NCBI GenBank assembly: GCA_900770405.1
Contig: CAAGKL010000012.1
Span: 1 to 27,038 of the forward strand
Source of the DNA: Clostridia bacterium
GTDB taxonomy: Bacteria > Bacillota > Clostridia > UBA1381
Reading direction: 5' to 3'
Length of the DNA: 27,038 nucleotides
Numbering within the stretch: position 1 is the first letter of the stretch; each line of letters begins with the position of its first letter. Shown piece after piece: positions 6,340-14,544 of this stretch. Position numbers and translations under genes: made by a program. The notes beneath the pieces were generated by a model. It was not told the origin of the DNA. It worked only from the letters and a program-made list of their open reading frames with translations, and did not search any database.

Positions 6340-9300
6340 ATGAAAAAGATTATATCAATGCTTATAGCTGCGGCGGTAGGCTGCGCGCTTTTGCCGTGCC
6401 CGCTTGCGGCGGGGCGGAATTTAATATACGTCTCCCCCTCCGGCGATGACAGCGGTGACGGGACGATAGGCAGCCCCTTTAAAACGGTCGAAAGGGCTAA
6501 AGCCGCCGTCCGTGAAATCAACAGCGATATGACGGGCGACATTATCGTCAATCTTTGCGGCGGCACATATTATCTCGACAAGACGCTCGAATTTTCCGAA
6601 GAGGACAGCGGGAGCAACGGATTTTATGTGACATACCGCGCGTACGGAAATAAAACCGTGCGCGTTTCGGGCGGGAATAAAATTGAGGGCTGGAAAAGGT
6701 ACAATAATAAAGTATGGCGCGCGGAATATGACGGCAGCGAGTACGTGCGCCAGCTGTATGTAAACGGCAGAAGAGCAGAGCGTGCGCAAAGCGGTGAATT
6801 TATCGAAACCGAGGCGTTTTTTGACGACGCGAAAAGCGGGTACGAACATTCGGGAATTGTTGTGAGCGACAATTCACTGCAGGGCTGCCGCAATCCGGAG
6901 GATATTCAGCTGCACTACGTAATCGGCTGGAAATCCTATCTTTTAAATGTTGAGGGCATCGAAAAATACGGCGGCGGGACGCGCATAAAACTTCGCCAGC
7001 CGGCATTCGAGGCGGCGTACAAAAACAACCAGCATTATATCGAGCCCGGCATAAATTTCCGCGCGGAGAATATTTTTGAGGAGCTTGATGAGCCGGGCGA
7101 GTTTTATTATGACCGCCGCGAGCGTATGCTTTACTATTATCCGAGGAGCGGCGAGGATATGAAAAATGCCGACGCGTGCGCTGCGCGGCTCGAGGTGCTG
7201 ATGAACATAGAGGGCACGGACGCAAATCACCGCGCGCACAATATCAATTTCGAGGGGATAATATTTGAAAACGGTGCGTGGGAGCGGCCGTCGGTCGCGG
7301 GGCTGGTGAACGACCAGGCGCAGATGATGGCGCCCGACCCGACCGATGCGCCGGGGATGCTTGCGACCGTTCCGGCGAATATCAGGCTTAACCGAGCCGA
7401 AAAAATCAACTTCAGAAATAACGTAATCCGCGATATGGGCTGCGTCGGAATCGGGCTTTTTAACGGCGTCAGAAACTGCGATTTCCGCGGGAATGTGTTC
7501 TGCGACATCGCCGACAGCGCGATGACGGTCGGAAATGAATTTTTTATGTATGACGACGATGTGTACAAGGGCAAGGATTTATTGCAGAACGCGGTTATCA
7601 CTGCGAGCTCGTGGGACGGCGCGAACTATCCGATAAAGGCATCGGATAACGATACATTTTCCGTGTGGTCGCCCGTGGGCGACGGGCCGTGCTGGCTTCA
7701 GGCGGACCTCGGCGCGGAATACGGTGTTGACAGGATAGTTTTCGAGCCGCGCGACAATATGCCCGAGGACAGCGCGCTGTGGGGGATAAGAATTCTCGGT
7801 GCGAATAATCCCGAATTTATCGGCAGCACGGTTATTGCTGTGAGCGCCAAAAGCTCGGCAAAGGATAAGGACGGCAATATCTCATTAAAGTGCAGGAGCG
7901 GAAAAAAATTCAGGTATATCAGGTTTGAAAAGGACTATTATATGTGTCTTGCAAGCGTCCGCGTTATAAATGAGAACATAGAATATTCTCCCAAAACCGA
8001 GCTTTGCAGAAACAACAGCATAGAAAATAACTATATAACACGAGTGGGGCTTGTAAATCTCGGCGCGCCCGGGATTCAGGCGTATTATACGCAGAACACG
8101 TCGATATGCCATAACGAGGTGTATTATGTGCCCTATTCGGGAATTTGCAGCGGGTGGGGCTGGACGCTTTACGACCGGACGGATTGCCGCGACAACAAGA
8201 TTAACTATAACCGTATTGACGAGTGTATGCTTGCGGCGTTTGACGGCGGCGCGACGTATATGCTCGGAAATCAGCCGAACTCCACGCAGATCGGCAATTA
8301 CATAACAAATCAGAAAAATGATCTGGCGGCGCTGTATCTTGATGCGGGGTCGAAGAATTTCACGCTGAAGGATAACGTTCTGGACGGTGTTCCGTCCTCG
8401 TATCACTGTGCGATGGGCGGATATAATATATGGGAAAACAACCACACGACCTCAATTGCCGACAGCATAGATTTTACGCAGTGCGTAAACAGCCGTGCAG
8501 ACAGGTCGGGGGAAATATACGCCCCCGGCAGCGAGCCGATTGAGGTGCTGGAGATAATGGAAAATGCCGGGCTTGAGGCAGAATATAAGGCCATCCGCGC
8601 CAAGGCGGGGGAGAACCTGCTTGACTGGTCGCGGGAATTTATGCTGCAGAATGCGCGTGTGCACGCCGGGTACGGCGATACGGCGGACACGTGGTACAGC
8701 AATTATTATGTCAAATTCACCGCGCGCTCGATAAAGAAATGGCTGTCGCTGGTAAGGACGGGCGACGGCATCGGAATGTACCCCGAGGAGGCGGTGGCCG
8801 AGCTTTCGGCGTTTGCCGACGAGTGCATAAAAATCACCGAGAAAATCCCCGTCTCGCGCGCGGAAATCACCGAAACCTACTGGAAAATCGCGGAGGAAAT
8901 AAACGAATTCAAGGCGCGGCGGAATAGGTTTTCAGCAGATGCCGTCATTGCGGCAGCGAAAGACGAGCTCGCCGCGGCGGGCAGCGGCAACAGCGCCGGC
9001 ATAAGTACGCAGGCGAATTACAACCTTTTGGAAAAGTATCTGGAAAGAGCCGAAAAAAGCCGCAGCGATGCCGACAAACTGATGCTCGAGGCGGTGATAG
9101 TCAATTTCCGCGACAATAAGATTAATTATGATATTAAGGCTTTTGAGGTTGACGGTCAGATCGGCGACGCAGTGATAGACAGCGGCGCGGCGACGGTTGA
9201 CGTGAAAGTGAAGTACACGCGGGATATAACCGGGCTCTCCGCTCGTGCGGCGGTGAACGAGCTGGTGAAAATATCACCGAACCCCGCCGCAGTAAGGGAC

Positions 9301-9924
9301 TACACCCGACCGGTGAGCTTCGCCGTGGGGGCGAAAAATTCCGCCGCGCAAAAGGTGTGGACGGTGAACGTCACAAAGGAGAGTATAATATCCGACGAGG
9401 GTGTGCGGCGCATAACCTCTGCCGCAGCCGATGCCGACGGCTGGAACACCTTTGGCAGCTTTAACAACAGCATTTATAAAAACGAGCGCTACGGTGACAT
9501 AACGCTTGATTTCGATATGGAAATTGCGGAGAAAGCGAATGACTGGCCCTGCCTTGTGTTCAGAAGCCAGGAAAGTGACCTGAGCTTTGACAACGCGAAA
9601 AATTCGGCGTATGTTATGGTTTTCGGTAAGGACAGGATAGAATTTCATCGGTTTAATAACGGCGTGCGCACGCAGTTTTACGGCGCTGTGCCGGGCATAG
9701 AGCCGATTTTCGGCGCGCCGAAGGAGACCGCGGCGTTCAAATTCGGGCAGAAAAACAGTATAAAGCTGACGACGAGAAATACCGATGCGGGTGTATATAT
9801 TAAATTTGAGGTCAACGGTGAACCTGTTTTTGATTTTACCGACAGCTATGACGGCGCGATTGTCTCGCCGGGGTACCTGGGGACTGTTTCGCCGGGGGCA
9901 AAGGTAAACATAACTGCCGATTGA
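6340..9924 (+). CDS. Secreted right-handed beta-helix glycosidase-like protein with inserted discoidin domain
   Basis: This 1194-residue exported protein has a signal peptide (1-24) and then the opening of many beta-helix glycosidases, YVSPSGDDSGDGT..SPFKTVERA. Further family signs are FEELDEPGEFYYDR, LVNDQAQMM and VPYSGICSGWGW. The Asp of FDGGATY (635) and the Asp of LYLDAGS (668) are conserved with the paralogue and are candidate catalytic residues. The fold resembles GH141/GH120-type enzymes, but the exact family and substrate are unknown. A discoidin-like domain (about 415-546) is inserted between helix coils. After the helix come a helical segment (~760-930), a DUF5018-like Ig domain (~935-1010) and a C-terminal concanavalin-like domain (~1015-1194, GWNTFGSFNNS to the end). 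AGGAG at 6328-6332 overlaps the previous stop codon. A polysaccharide lyase is an alternative reading of the helix. Confidence 0.8.
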   Translation: MKKIISMLIAAAVGCALLPCPLAAGRNLIYVSPSGDDSGDGTIGSPFKTVERAKAAVREINSDMTGDIIVNLCGGTYYLDKTLEFSEEDSGSNGFYVTYRAYGNKTVRVSGGNKIEGWKRYNNKVWRAEYDGSEYVRQLYVNGRRAERAQSGEFIETEAFFDDAKSGYEHSGIVVSDNSLQGCRNPEDIQLHYVIGWKSYLLNVEGIEKYGGGTRIKLRQPAFEAAYKNNQHYIEPGINFRAENIFEELDEPGEFYYDRRERMLYYYPRSGEDMKNADACAARLEVLMNIEGTDANHRAHNINFEGIIFENGAWERPSVAGLVNDQAQMMAPDPTDAPGMLATVPANIRLNRAEKINFRNNVIRDMGCVGIGLFNGVRNCDFRGNVFCDIADSAMTVGNEFFMYDDDVYKGKDLLQNAVITASSWDGANYPIKASDNDTFSVWSPVGDGPCWLQADLGAEYGVDRIVFEPRDNMPEDSALWGIRILGANNPEFIGSTVIAVSAKSSAKDKDGNISLKCRSGKKFRYIRFEKDYYMCLASVRVINENIEYSPKTELCRNNSIENNYITRVGLVNLGAPGIQAYYTQNTSICHNEVYYVPYSGICSGWGWTLYDRTDCRDNKINYNRIDECMLAAFDGGATYMLGNQPNSTQIGNYITNQKNDLAALYLDAGSKNFTLKDNVLDGVPSSYHCAMGGYNIWENNHTTSIADSIDFTQCVNSRADRSGEIYAPGSEPIEVLEIMENAGLEAEYKAIRAKAGENLLDWSREFMLQNARVHAGYGDTADTWYSNYYVKFTARSIKKWLSLVRTGDGIGMYPEEAVAELSAFADECIKITEKIPVSRAEITETYWKIAEEINEFKARRNRFSADAVIAAAKDELAAAGSGNSAGISTQANYNLLEKYLERAEKSRSDADKLMLEAVIVNFRDNKINYDIKAFEVDGQIGDAVIDSGAATVDVKVKYTRDITGLSARAAVNELVKISPNPAAVRDYTRPVSFAVGAKNSAAQKVWTVNVTKESIISDEGVRRITSAAADADGWNTFGSFNNSIYKNERYGDITLDFDMEIAEKANDWPCLVFRSQESDLSFDNAKNSAYVMVFGKDRIEFHRFNNGVRTQFYGAVPGIEPIFGAPKETAAFKFGQKNSIKLTTRNTDAGVYIKFEVNGEPVFDFTDSYDGAIVSPGYLGTVSPGAKVNITAD
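7090..7113 (+). repeat. 24-base exact repeat, copy 1 (paralogous beta-helix genes)
   Basis: These 24 bases encode part of the EPGEFYYD motif and are identical to 20135-20158 in the same orientation. They lie within two diverged paralogous blocks (4629 to about 8940, and 17795-21952), so the identity reflects shared ancestry of the genes, not a mobile element. Confidence 0.85.
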
Positions 9925-9940
9925 CAGGGGAGGAAAGCAG

Positions 9941-12900
9941 ATGAAAATTAAGGCAACGGCACTGATTTTGGCTGTGACGGCGCTCGCTGCGGCTTTGCCC
10001 TGCGCGGCGGCGGACGAGTATATAAACGCTGCGCTCAACCAGCAGATGTCCGCGTCATCATACGACGGCGGGCATATGCCCGGTATGGCAAATGATGACA
10101 TAAACGACAATGAGGAATACACGTATTGGATATCCGCCGCGGGCGACGGCGGTGCGTGGTGCGGAGTGGATCTGGGCACGGCGCAGATGATTTCCGCGGT
10201 GGAAATCGAGGCGAGATGCGGCGATGTGCCGGAGGAGGAGCGAAGCAATTTCAGGATTATCGCGTCGGACAGCGCGGATTTCGGCGAATACGAGGTGCTG
10301 GCGGAGGTTTCCGCGGCGTACACCGGGGGGCAAAGGTTTGACGTAGGCACGACGGAACGGTTTCGGTATGTGCGAGCGCAGAAAACCGACGGCAAAAGAT
10401 TTTCGATAGCCGAGCTGAGGGTTTTTGTGGATAAAAACTCGGTTTTGCAGGGGGACAAGGTCGACAGCACCTCCGGCAGAATGGTGTATAATACGCAGGG
10501 CATAACCACGACCCCGGCAGACGTTTCGGGCAAGCCCTACGAAAAGCAGGTTATGCTCCTGTACGCACTTGGGGTGATTGCAGGCTATGAAAACGGGCTT
10601 TTTCTGCCGGAGGGCAATATGACGCGCGCGGAATTTGTAACCTGCATTGCAAAGATGAAGGCGGCGGGTTACAACGCAGAGGGCGAGAGCTTTGATGACG
10701 TGCCGGCGGATTACTGGGCGTTTGACAGCGTGGAGTACGCCTATGAAAACAGGTATATTCACGGCGTGACCGAGACGGAATTTGCGCCCGATGAATATAT
10801 TACAACGGAGCAGGCGGCGGCAATTCTCATTAATGTAATGGGCTACGGCGAGCTGCTCCCGCGCTACGGTGCATACCCCGACAATGTTATAAGGCTGGCG
10901 TCGGCGCTGAAGCTGTTTGACGGCACAGCGCGCGGATTTTCCGGACCGATATGCCGCGCGGACATTGCGTGTATGATCTATAACGCGCTTATGTGCAGCG
11001 ACAAAGAGTATATCTTTTCGGGCGACGGCGGATTTAAAATTACCGGCGAAAAGTCGGTGTTAAACTCGATGCTCGACGTCTACAAGGACACCGGCAGGCT
11101 CGATGCCGTCGGGACGACCTCTCTCACCGACGAGCGGTATTCGGCGCCGGAAAATACGGTTAGCATCGACGGCACAAAATATTTTTGCGACGCTGATGTT
11201 TCGGAGCTGCTCGGTCAGACGGTCGATTTCTTCTACAGGGAGGACGATGACGCGCGGTACAATACTATCGTTATCATAACGGAAAAGCCGCAGAAAAACA
11301 GGGTGACAGACGTTGACGCGAATGAGCTTATCGGCTTTGAAAAAAATGCCGTGAGCTACTACACCGACGCGGCGCACGGCAAGACGAAGAAGATAAATAT
11401 TTCGTCAGCTGTTGACGTGGTCTACAACGGAAATGCGCTGAGGAGCTACACCCCGGAGACACTTCTGCCGAAGGACGGCGGGGCGAGATTTATCGATAAC
11501 GATAACGACGGCAGATATGATGTAATTATTATCGAGAAGAACGATATTTACGCCGTTAATTGGGTAAATACGAAAAGCAGGGAGCTTTATTTTAAAAATT
11601 CCGATGCGGTTTTAAAATGCGGCGACGACACCGAGACGGTTATCTGCTGTGACGGCGAGGAGCTTACACTTGAGGATATTCGCGAAAACGATATTTTGTC
11701 GGTCGCGGAAAGCATCGGTAGCGACAATAAGAAGATTAAGATTACGGTCTCGCGTGAAAGCGTTGACGGCACGGTTGAAAAAATTGATGCGGAGGAGAAC
11801 ACGCTGACGGTTGACGGCGGGGACTATAAATGCATTTACGGTCTTGCGCTGACCGCGTTCGGCATCGGCAGCAACGGAACATTTTATCTTGATGCAAAGA
11901 AAAGAATTGCGTATTTTGACGGAATTTATAAAAAGGAGAGCCGATACGGGTATCTATATTCGGCGAGATACAGCGCCGTCGATGAGGAGCTTGCGCTGAA
12001 AATATTTACGGATACTGGCGAATTTGTGCGGCTGGTGTGCAGCGAGAAATTCAAGGTTGACGGCTACAGAAGCAGCGTCGAGGAGACGATTGCGCAGCTC
12101 GGAAATACGGGAAACGCGGGCACGGTAAGGCAGCTTATAAAATATAGCGTAAACTCAAAAAATGAAGTTACGTACATAGATACGGTTGCGCGCGGCGCAG
12201 ACGAAACCAAGGAAAATCTCACGCTGAGCTTTGTCAGCGGCTCGCTTTCCTACAGTGAAACCGGCGTTGTGGGTATGCAGTTTGCCGCCGGCGATGACCT
12301 TGTAATATTCGCGATCCCGGATAATCCGGAGCGCGAGGAGGACTACAGAGTATCGTCAACAGCGGAATTTGAGCAGTCGCAGGCGTATTCGTTCAAGGCG
12401 TATGACGCGGACGATTACCGGATAACGAAATGCTGGGTCATCAATGAGACGAGCAAGATCAAAGAGGACAGCGCTCTTGCGATAGTAGGCAAGATAATAA
12501 CGACGGTCAATGAGGACGATGACGTGCGCAGCGCGATGAGCTGCATATACAAGGGCGAGGTTGTGACGCTGACGGAAAAGGACGGTGGGCTCATCTCGGC
12601 GCAGGGGCTGAAAAAAGGCGACATATGTGCGGTTGAAGTGAATAACAGGAGGGAAATAACGAGCATCGAAAAGCGCTTTTATCCCGGCACAAGACCCGAC
12701 GGCGCGGCGGATTATGTGCTCTCGCCGGAGCACCCGCAGACTATAAACGGCGCGTATAACGGAAAATTTTCGGGCTATGGTACGGTTATGTTCAAAAAAC
12801 AGGGGAAAATACTGGTTAAATTCGACACGGATACGCCCTATTCCTCGCTGATGTTCGACTGCGAAAAGGAGGACAAGGCGATGATTTACATATATGACAC

Positions 12901-13033
12901 GGACGAGGACGAAATCCGCGTCGGCACATCGGATGACATCGCGGACGCGAAAACGGTGGGCGATGCGCGTGCGAGCAGGGTTTTCTTCAGGATACACAAC
13001 TATGATGTGTGTGAAATAATCGTGGTCAGATAA
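9941..13033 (+). CDS. SLH-domain surface protein with N-terminal discoidin domain
   Basis: This 1030-residue exported protein has a signal peptide ending near CAA-ADE (~24) and a discoidin-like carbohydrate-binding domain at about 25-165. Three SLH repeats follow at ~191-238 (ALGVIAGYENG..P.GNMTRAEF), ~250-301 (FDDVPADYWAFDSVEYA) and a degenerate one at ~311-350. SLH domains bind secondary cell-wall polymer, so it should be wall-attached. The C-terminal ~680 residues are beta-rich with repeated small domains and no recognised catalytic motif. One loop, DNDNDGRYD at 519-527, looks like a calcium-binding loop. GGGGAGG lies seven bases before the ATG, and the gene follows the beta-helix gene by 16 bases. 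The order discoidin-SLH-long C-terminus suggests the tail projects from the wall. Its function (scaffold, binding protein or novel enzyme) is unknown. Confidence 0.85.
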   Translation: MKIKATALILAVTALAAALPCAAADEYINAALNQQMSASSYDGGHMPGMANDDINDNEEYTYWISAAGDGGAWCGVDLGTAQMISAVEIEARCGDVPEEERSNFRIIASDSADFGEYEVLAEVSAAYTGGQRFDVGTTERFRYVRAQKTDGKRFSIAELRVFVDKNSVLQGDKVDSTSGRMVYNTQGITTTPADVSGKPYEKQVMLLYALGVIAGYENGLFLPEGNMTRAEFVTCIAKMKAAGYNAEGESFDDVPADYWAFDSVEYAYENRYIHGVTETEFAPDEYITTEQAAAILINVMGYGELLPRYGAYPDNVIRLASALKLFDGTARGFSGPICRADIACMIYNALMCSDKEYIFSGDGGFKITGEKSVLNSMLDVYKDTGRLDAVGTTSLTDERYSAPENTVSIDGTKYFCDADVSELLGQTVDFFYREDDDARYNTIVIITEKPQKNRVTDVDANELIGFEKNAVSYYTDAAHGKTKKINISSAVDVVYNGNALRSYTPETLLPKDGGARFIDNDNDGRYDVIIIEKNDIYAVNWVNTKSRELYFKNSDAVLKCGDDTETVICCDGEELTLEDIRENDILSVAESIGSDNKKIKITVSRESVDGTVEKIDAEENTLTVDGGDYKCIYGLALTAFGIGSNGTFYLDAKKRIAYFDGIYKKESRYGYLYSARYSAVDEELALKIFTDTGEFVRLVCSEKFKVDGYRSSVEETIAQLGNTGNAGTVRQLIKYSVNSKNEVTYIDTVARGADETKENLTLSFVSGSLSYSETGVVGMQFAAGDDLVIFAIPDNPEREEDYRVSSTAEFEQSQAYSFKAYDADDYRITKCWVINETSKIKEDSALAIVGKIITTVNEDDDVRSAMSCIYKGEVVTLTEKDGGLISAQGLKKGDICAVEVNNRREITSIEKRFYPGTRPDGAADYVLSPEHPQTINGAYNGKFSGYGTVMFKKQGKILVKFDTDTPYSSLMFDCEKEDKAMIYIYDTDEDEIRVGTSDDIADAKTVGDARASRVFFRIHNYDVCEIIVVR

Positions 13034-13087
13034 GGCGCGCGGCGAAAAAGCGGCGCGTCGGGCAGTTTTCTTTGTGCCTTGCGGCAC
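13034..13087 (+). other. Two hairpins in the gap between the SLH genes (possible attenuator or processing site)
   Basis: Immediately after the stop codon, 13034-13043 pairs with 13050-13059 (ten positions, one G-G mismatch, one G-U) around the loop GAAAAA. Six bases later comes a TTTTCTTT run. A second perfect 5-bp hairpin (GTGCC/GGCAC, loop TTGC) occupies 13074-13087, just before the next ribosome site. The displaced T-run makes a weak or leaky terminator; an mRNA-stabilising or cleavage structure is equally possible. Confidence 0.4.
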
Positions 13088-13101
13088 GGAAAGGAATAAA
13101 G

Positions 13102-14526
13102 ATGAAATTAAAGTTCTTTTTAGCCGTTTTTATTTTGAGCTGCGCCGCAGTCTGCACAGTCGGCGCGGAAGGCGGCATCGGCGATGTTGTGATAGAATAT
13201 GACAGGCAGAGCGGCAGAGTGACGCAGATTAGCGGGAGCATAAGCTCAGGCGGGGGCGTGGCGCTGACCGTTCTAAAGCCCGGTACGGATATTGACAGGC
13301 TGAACAGCGGCGAAATAAAATTTAAGGACTGCGGGATATATGCCGATGAGACGACTGCGGAAAACGGCAGATTTACATTTCCCACATTTAAAATCAAGAG
13401 CGATGTGCCAGCCGATTTTGACGTGCGAATCTCGGACGGGAGCAGTCTGTACGAGGGGAAAATTTATTACGCCTCGGTCAGCGACACGCTCGCGCTCATT
13501 TCCGACAGGACGACCGGCACAGAGGTAAAGGAGTGCATCGAAAAATACAATGACAGCTACGGTCTTGATACCGACGGCATTTTTTCGGGGCTCACCGATG
13601 CGAATAAGGAGCTTGTTTACAGCGGTATGTGCGGCAAGCGCTATACGCAGGTGCGGGAGGTCAAAAGCGAGTTCAATATACGGACGGTTCTGGCGAAAAT
13701 AAATCAGGGACCGTGGGGCGAGCTGGAGAGCATAATCACCACCGCGAATTCCGAGCTGAAGCTGAACCTTGCGGCATTTTCGGCGGCGAGCAGCACGGAG
13801 CGCGACACGGTGATTAAGAAAATATGCGGCAGGGTCTTTTCGGGCACATCCGATTTGCAGGCGGCGCTGGACATCGCGCTCAGCTCACTGCGGCAGAGCA
13901 GCGCCGGCTCGGGCAGCTCGGGCGGCTCGTCGTCGGGGAGCGGCAGCTCGGTGGTGATGCCGTCGCTGACGCCTGCGGCAGAACCGGAGGTCGGGACGGT
14001 GTTTGACGATTTGTCCGGGGCGCTGTGGGCGAAAGAGGCAATAGATGAGCTCTGCAAAAGAGGCATTGTCTCGGGCAGGGGTGACGGCACTTTTGCGCCG
14101 AACGACAGCATTACGCGCAGCGAAGCGGTGAAGATGACGGTGTGCGCATACCGCCTCGCGGACAGCGAGGGCTGCGCTTTTATGGATGTGGCGGTGGACA
14201 ACTGGGCATATAAATACATCTGCGCGGCGAGCGGGGCGGGGATAATCTCGGGCATCGGCGAGGGTATTTTCGGCGGTGACAGACCCGTGACGCGTGAGGA
14301 ATTTGCCGCGATTTTGTACAGAACGCTTACGGTGCTGGGAAAAACCGAGCCGACATCCGGCAAAAGCGATTTTTCGGACAGAGCGGATATTGCCGACTAT
14401 GCGAAGCAGAGCGTGGATTATATGCAGCAGAGGGGAATAATTTCCGGCGAAAACGGAAAATTCGTGCCCAAGCGCAATATCAGCCGTGCGGAGGTCAGCG
14501 TGATTTTGTGGAACTGCCTTAAATAA
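13102..14526 (+). CDS. SLH-domain surface protein with novel N-terminal domain
   Basis: This is a 474-residue exported protein. The ATG at 13102 has AAGGA six bases upstream and yields a normal signal peptide (MKLKFFLAVFILSCAAVCTVGA); the ATG at 13072 lies inside a hairpin and would add ten residues before it. Residues ~25-130 look like a beta-sandwich, followed by a helical stretch (~140-270). I do not recognise a family for this N-terminal part. A Ser/Gly linker (GSSGGSSSGSGSS) leads to three well-formed C-terminal SLH repeats at about 300-351, 359-410 and 423-473, each with the TRSEA/TREEF/SRAEV motif. The three SLH repeats should anchor it to the wall polymer. It is the second SLH protein in a row and lies directly before the two-component genes, so it may display a binding domain or hold a partner at the surface. 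Confidence 0.85.
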   Translation: MKLKFFLAVFILSCAAVCTVGAEGGIGDVVIEYDRQSGRVTQISGSISSGGGVALTVLKPGTDIDRLNSGEIKFKDCGIYADETTAENGRFTFPTFKIKSDVPADFDVRISDGSSLYEGKIYYASVSDTLALISDRTTGTEVKECIEKYNDSYGLDTDGIFSGLTDANKELVYSGMCGKRYTQVREVKSEFNIRTVLAKINQGPWGELESIITTANSELKLNLAAFSAASSTERDTVIKKICGRVFSGTSDLQAALDIALSSLRQSSAGSGSSGGSSSGSGSSVVMPSLTPAAEPEVGTVFDDLSGALWAKEAIDELCKRGIVSGRGDGTFAPNDSITRSEAVKMTVCAYRLADSEGCAFMDVAVDNWAYKYICAASGAGIISGIGEGIFGGDRPVTREEFAAILYRTLTVLGKTEPTSGKSDFSDRADIADYAKQSVDYMQQRGIISGENGKFVPKRNISRAEVSVILWNCLK

Positions 14527-14544
14527 CAGCGGGAGGGAAGGCTT

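Noticed and set aside
9274..10533. 419-residue open frame on the - strand
   Set aside because: It is antisense to the end of the beta-helix gene and the start of the SLH gene, has Ser/Pro-rich shadow composition and no recognisable domain.
13904..13948. Short GGC/AGC-rich repeat, possible tandem repeat element
   Set aside because: It encodes the Ser/Gly linker between the N-terminal domain and SLH repeats, a normal feature of such proteins.
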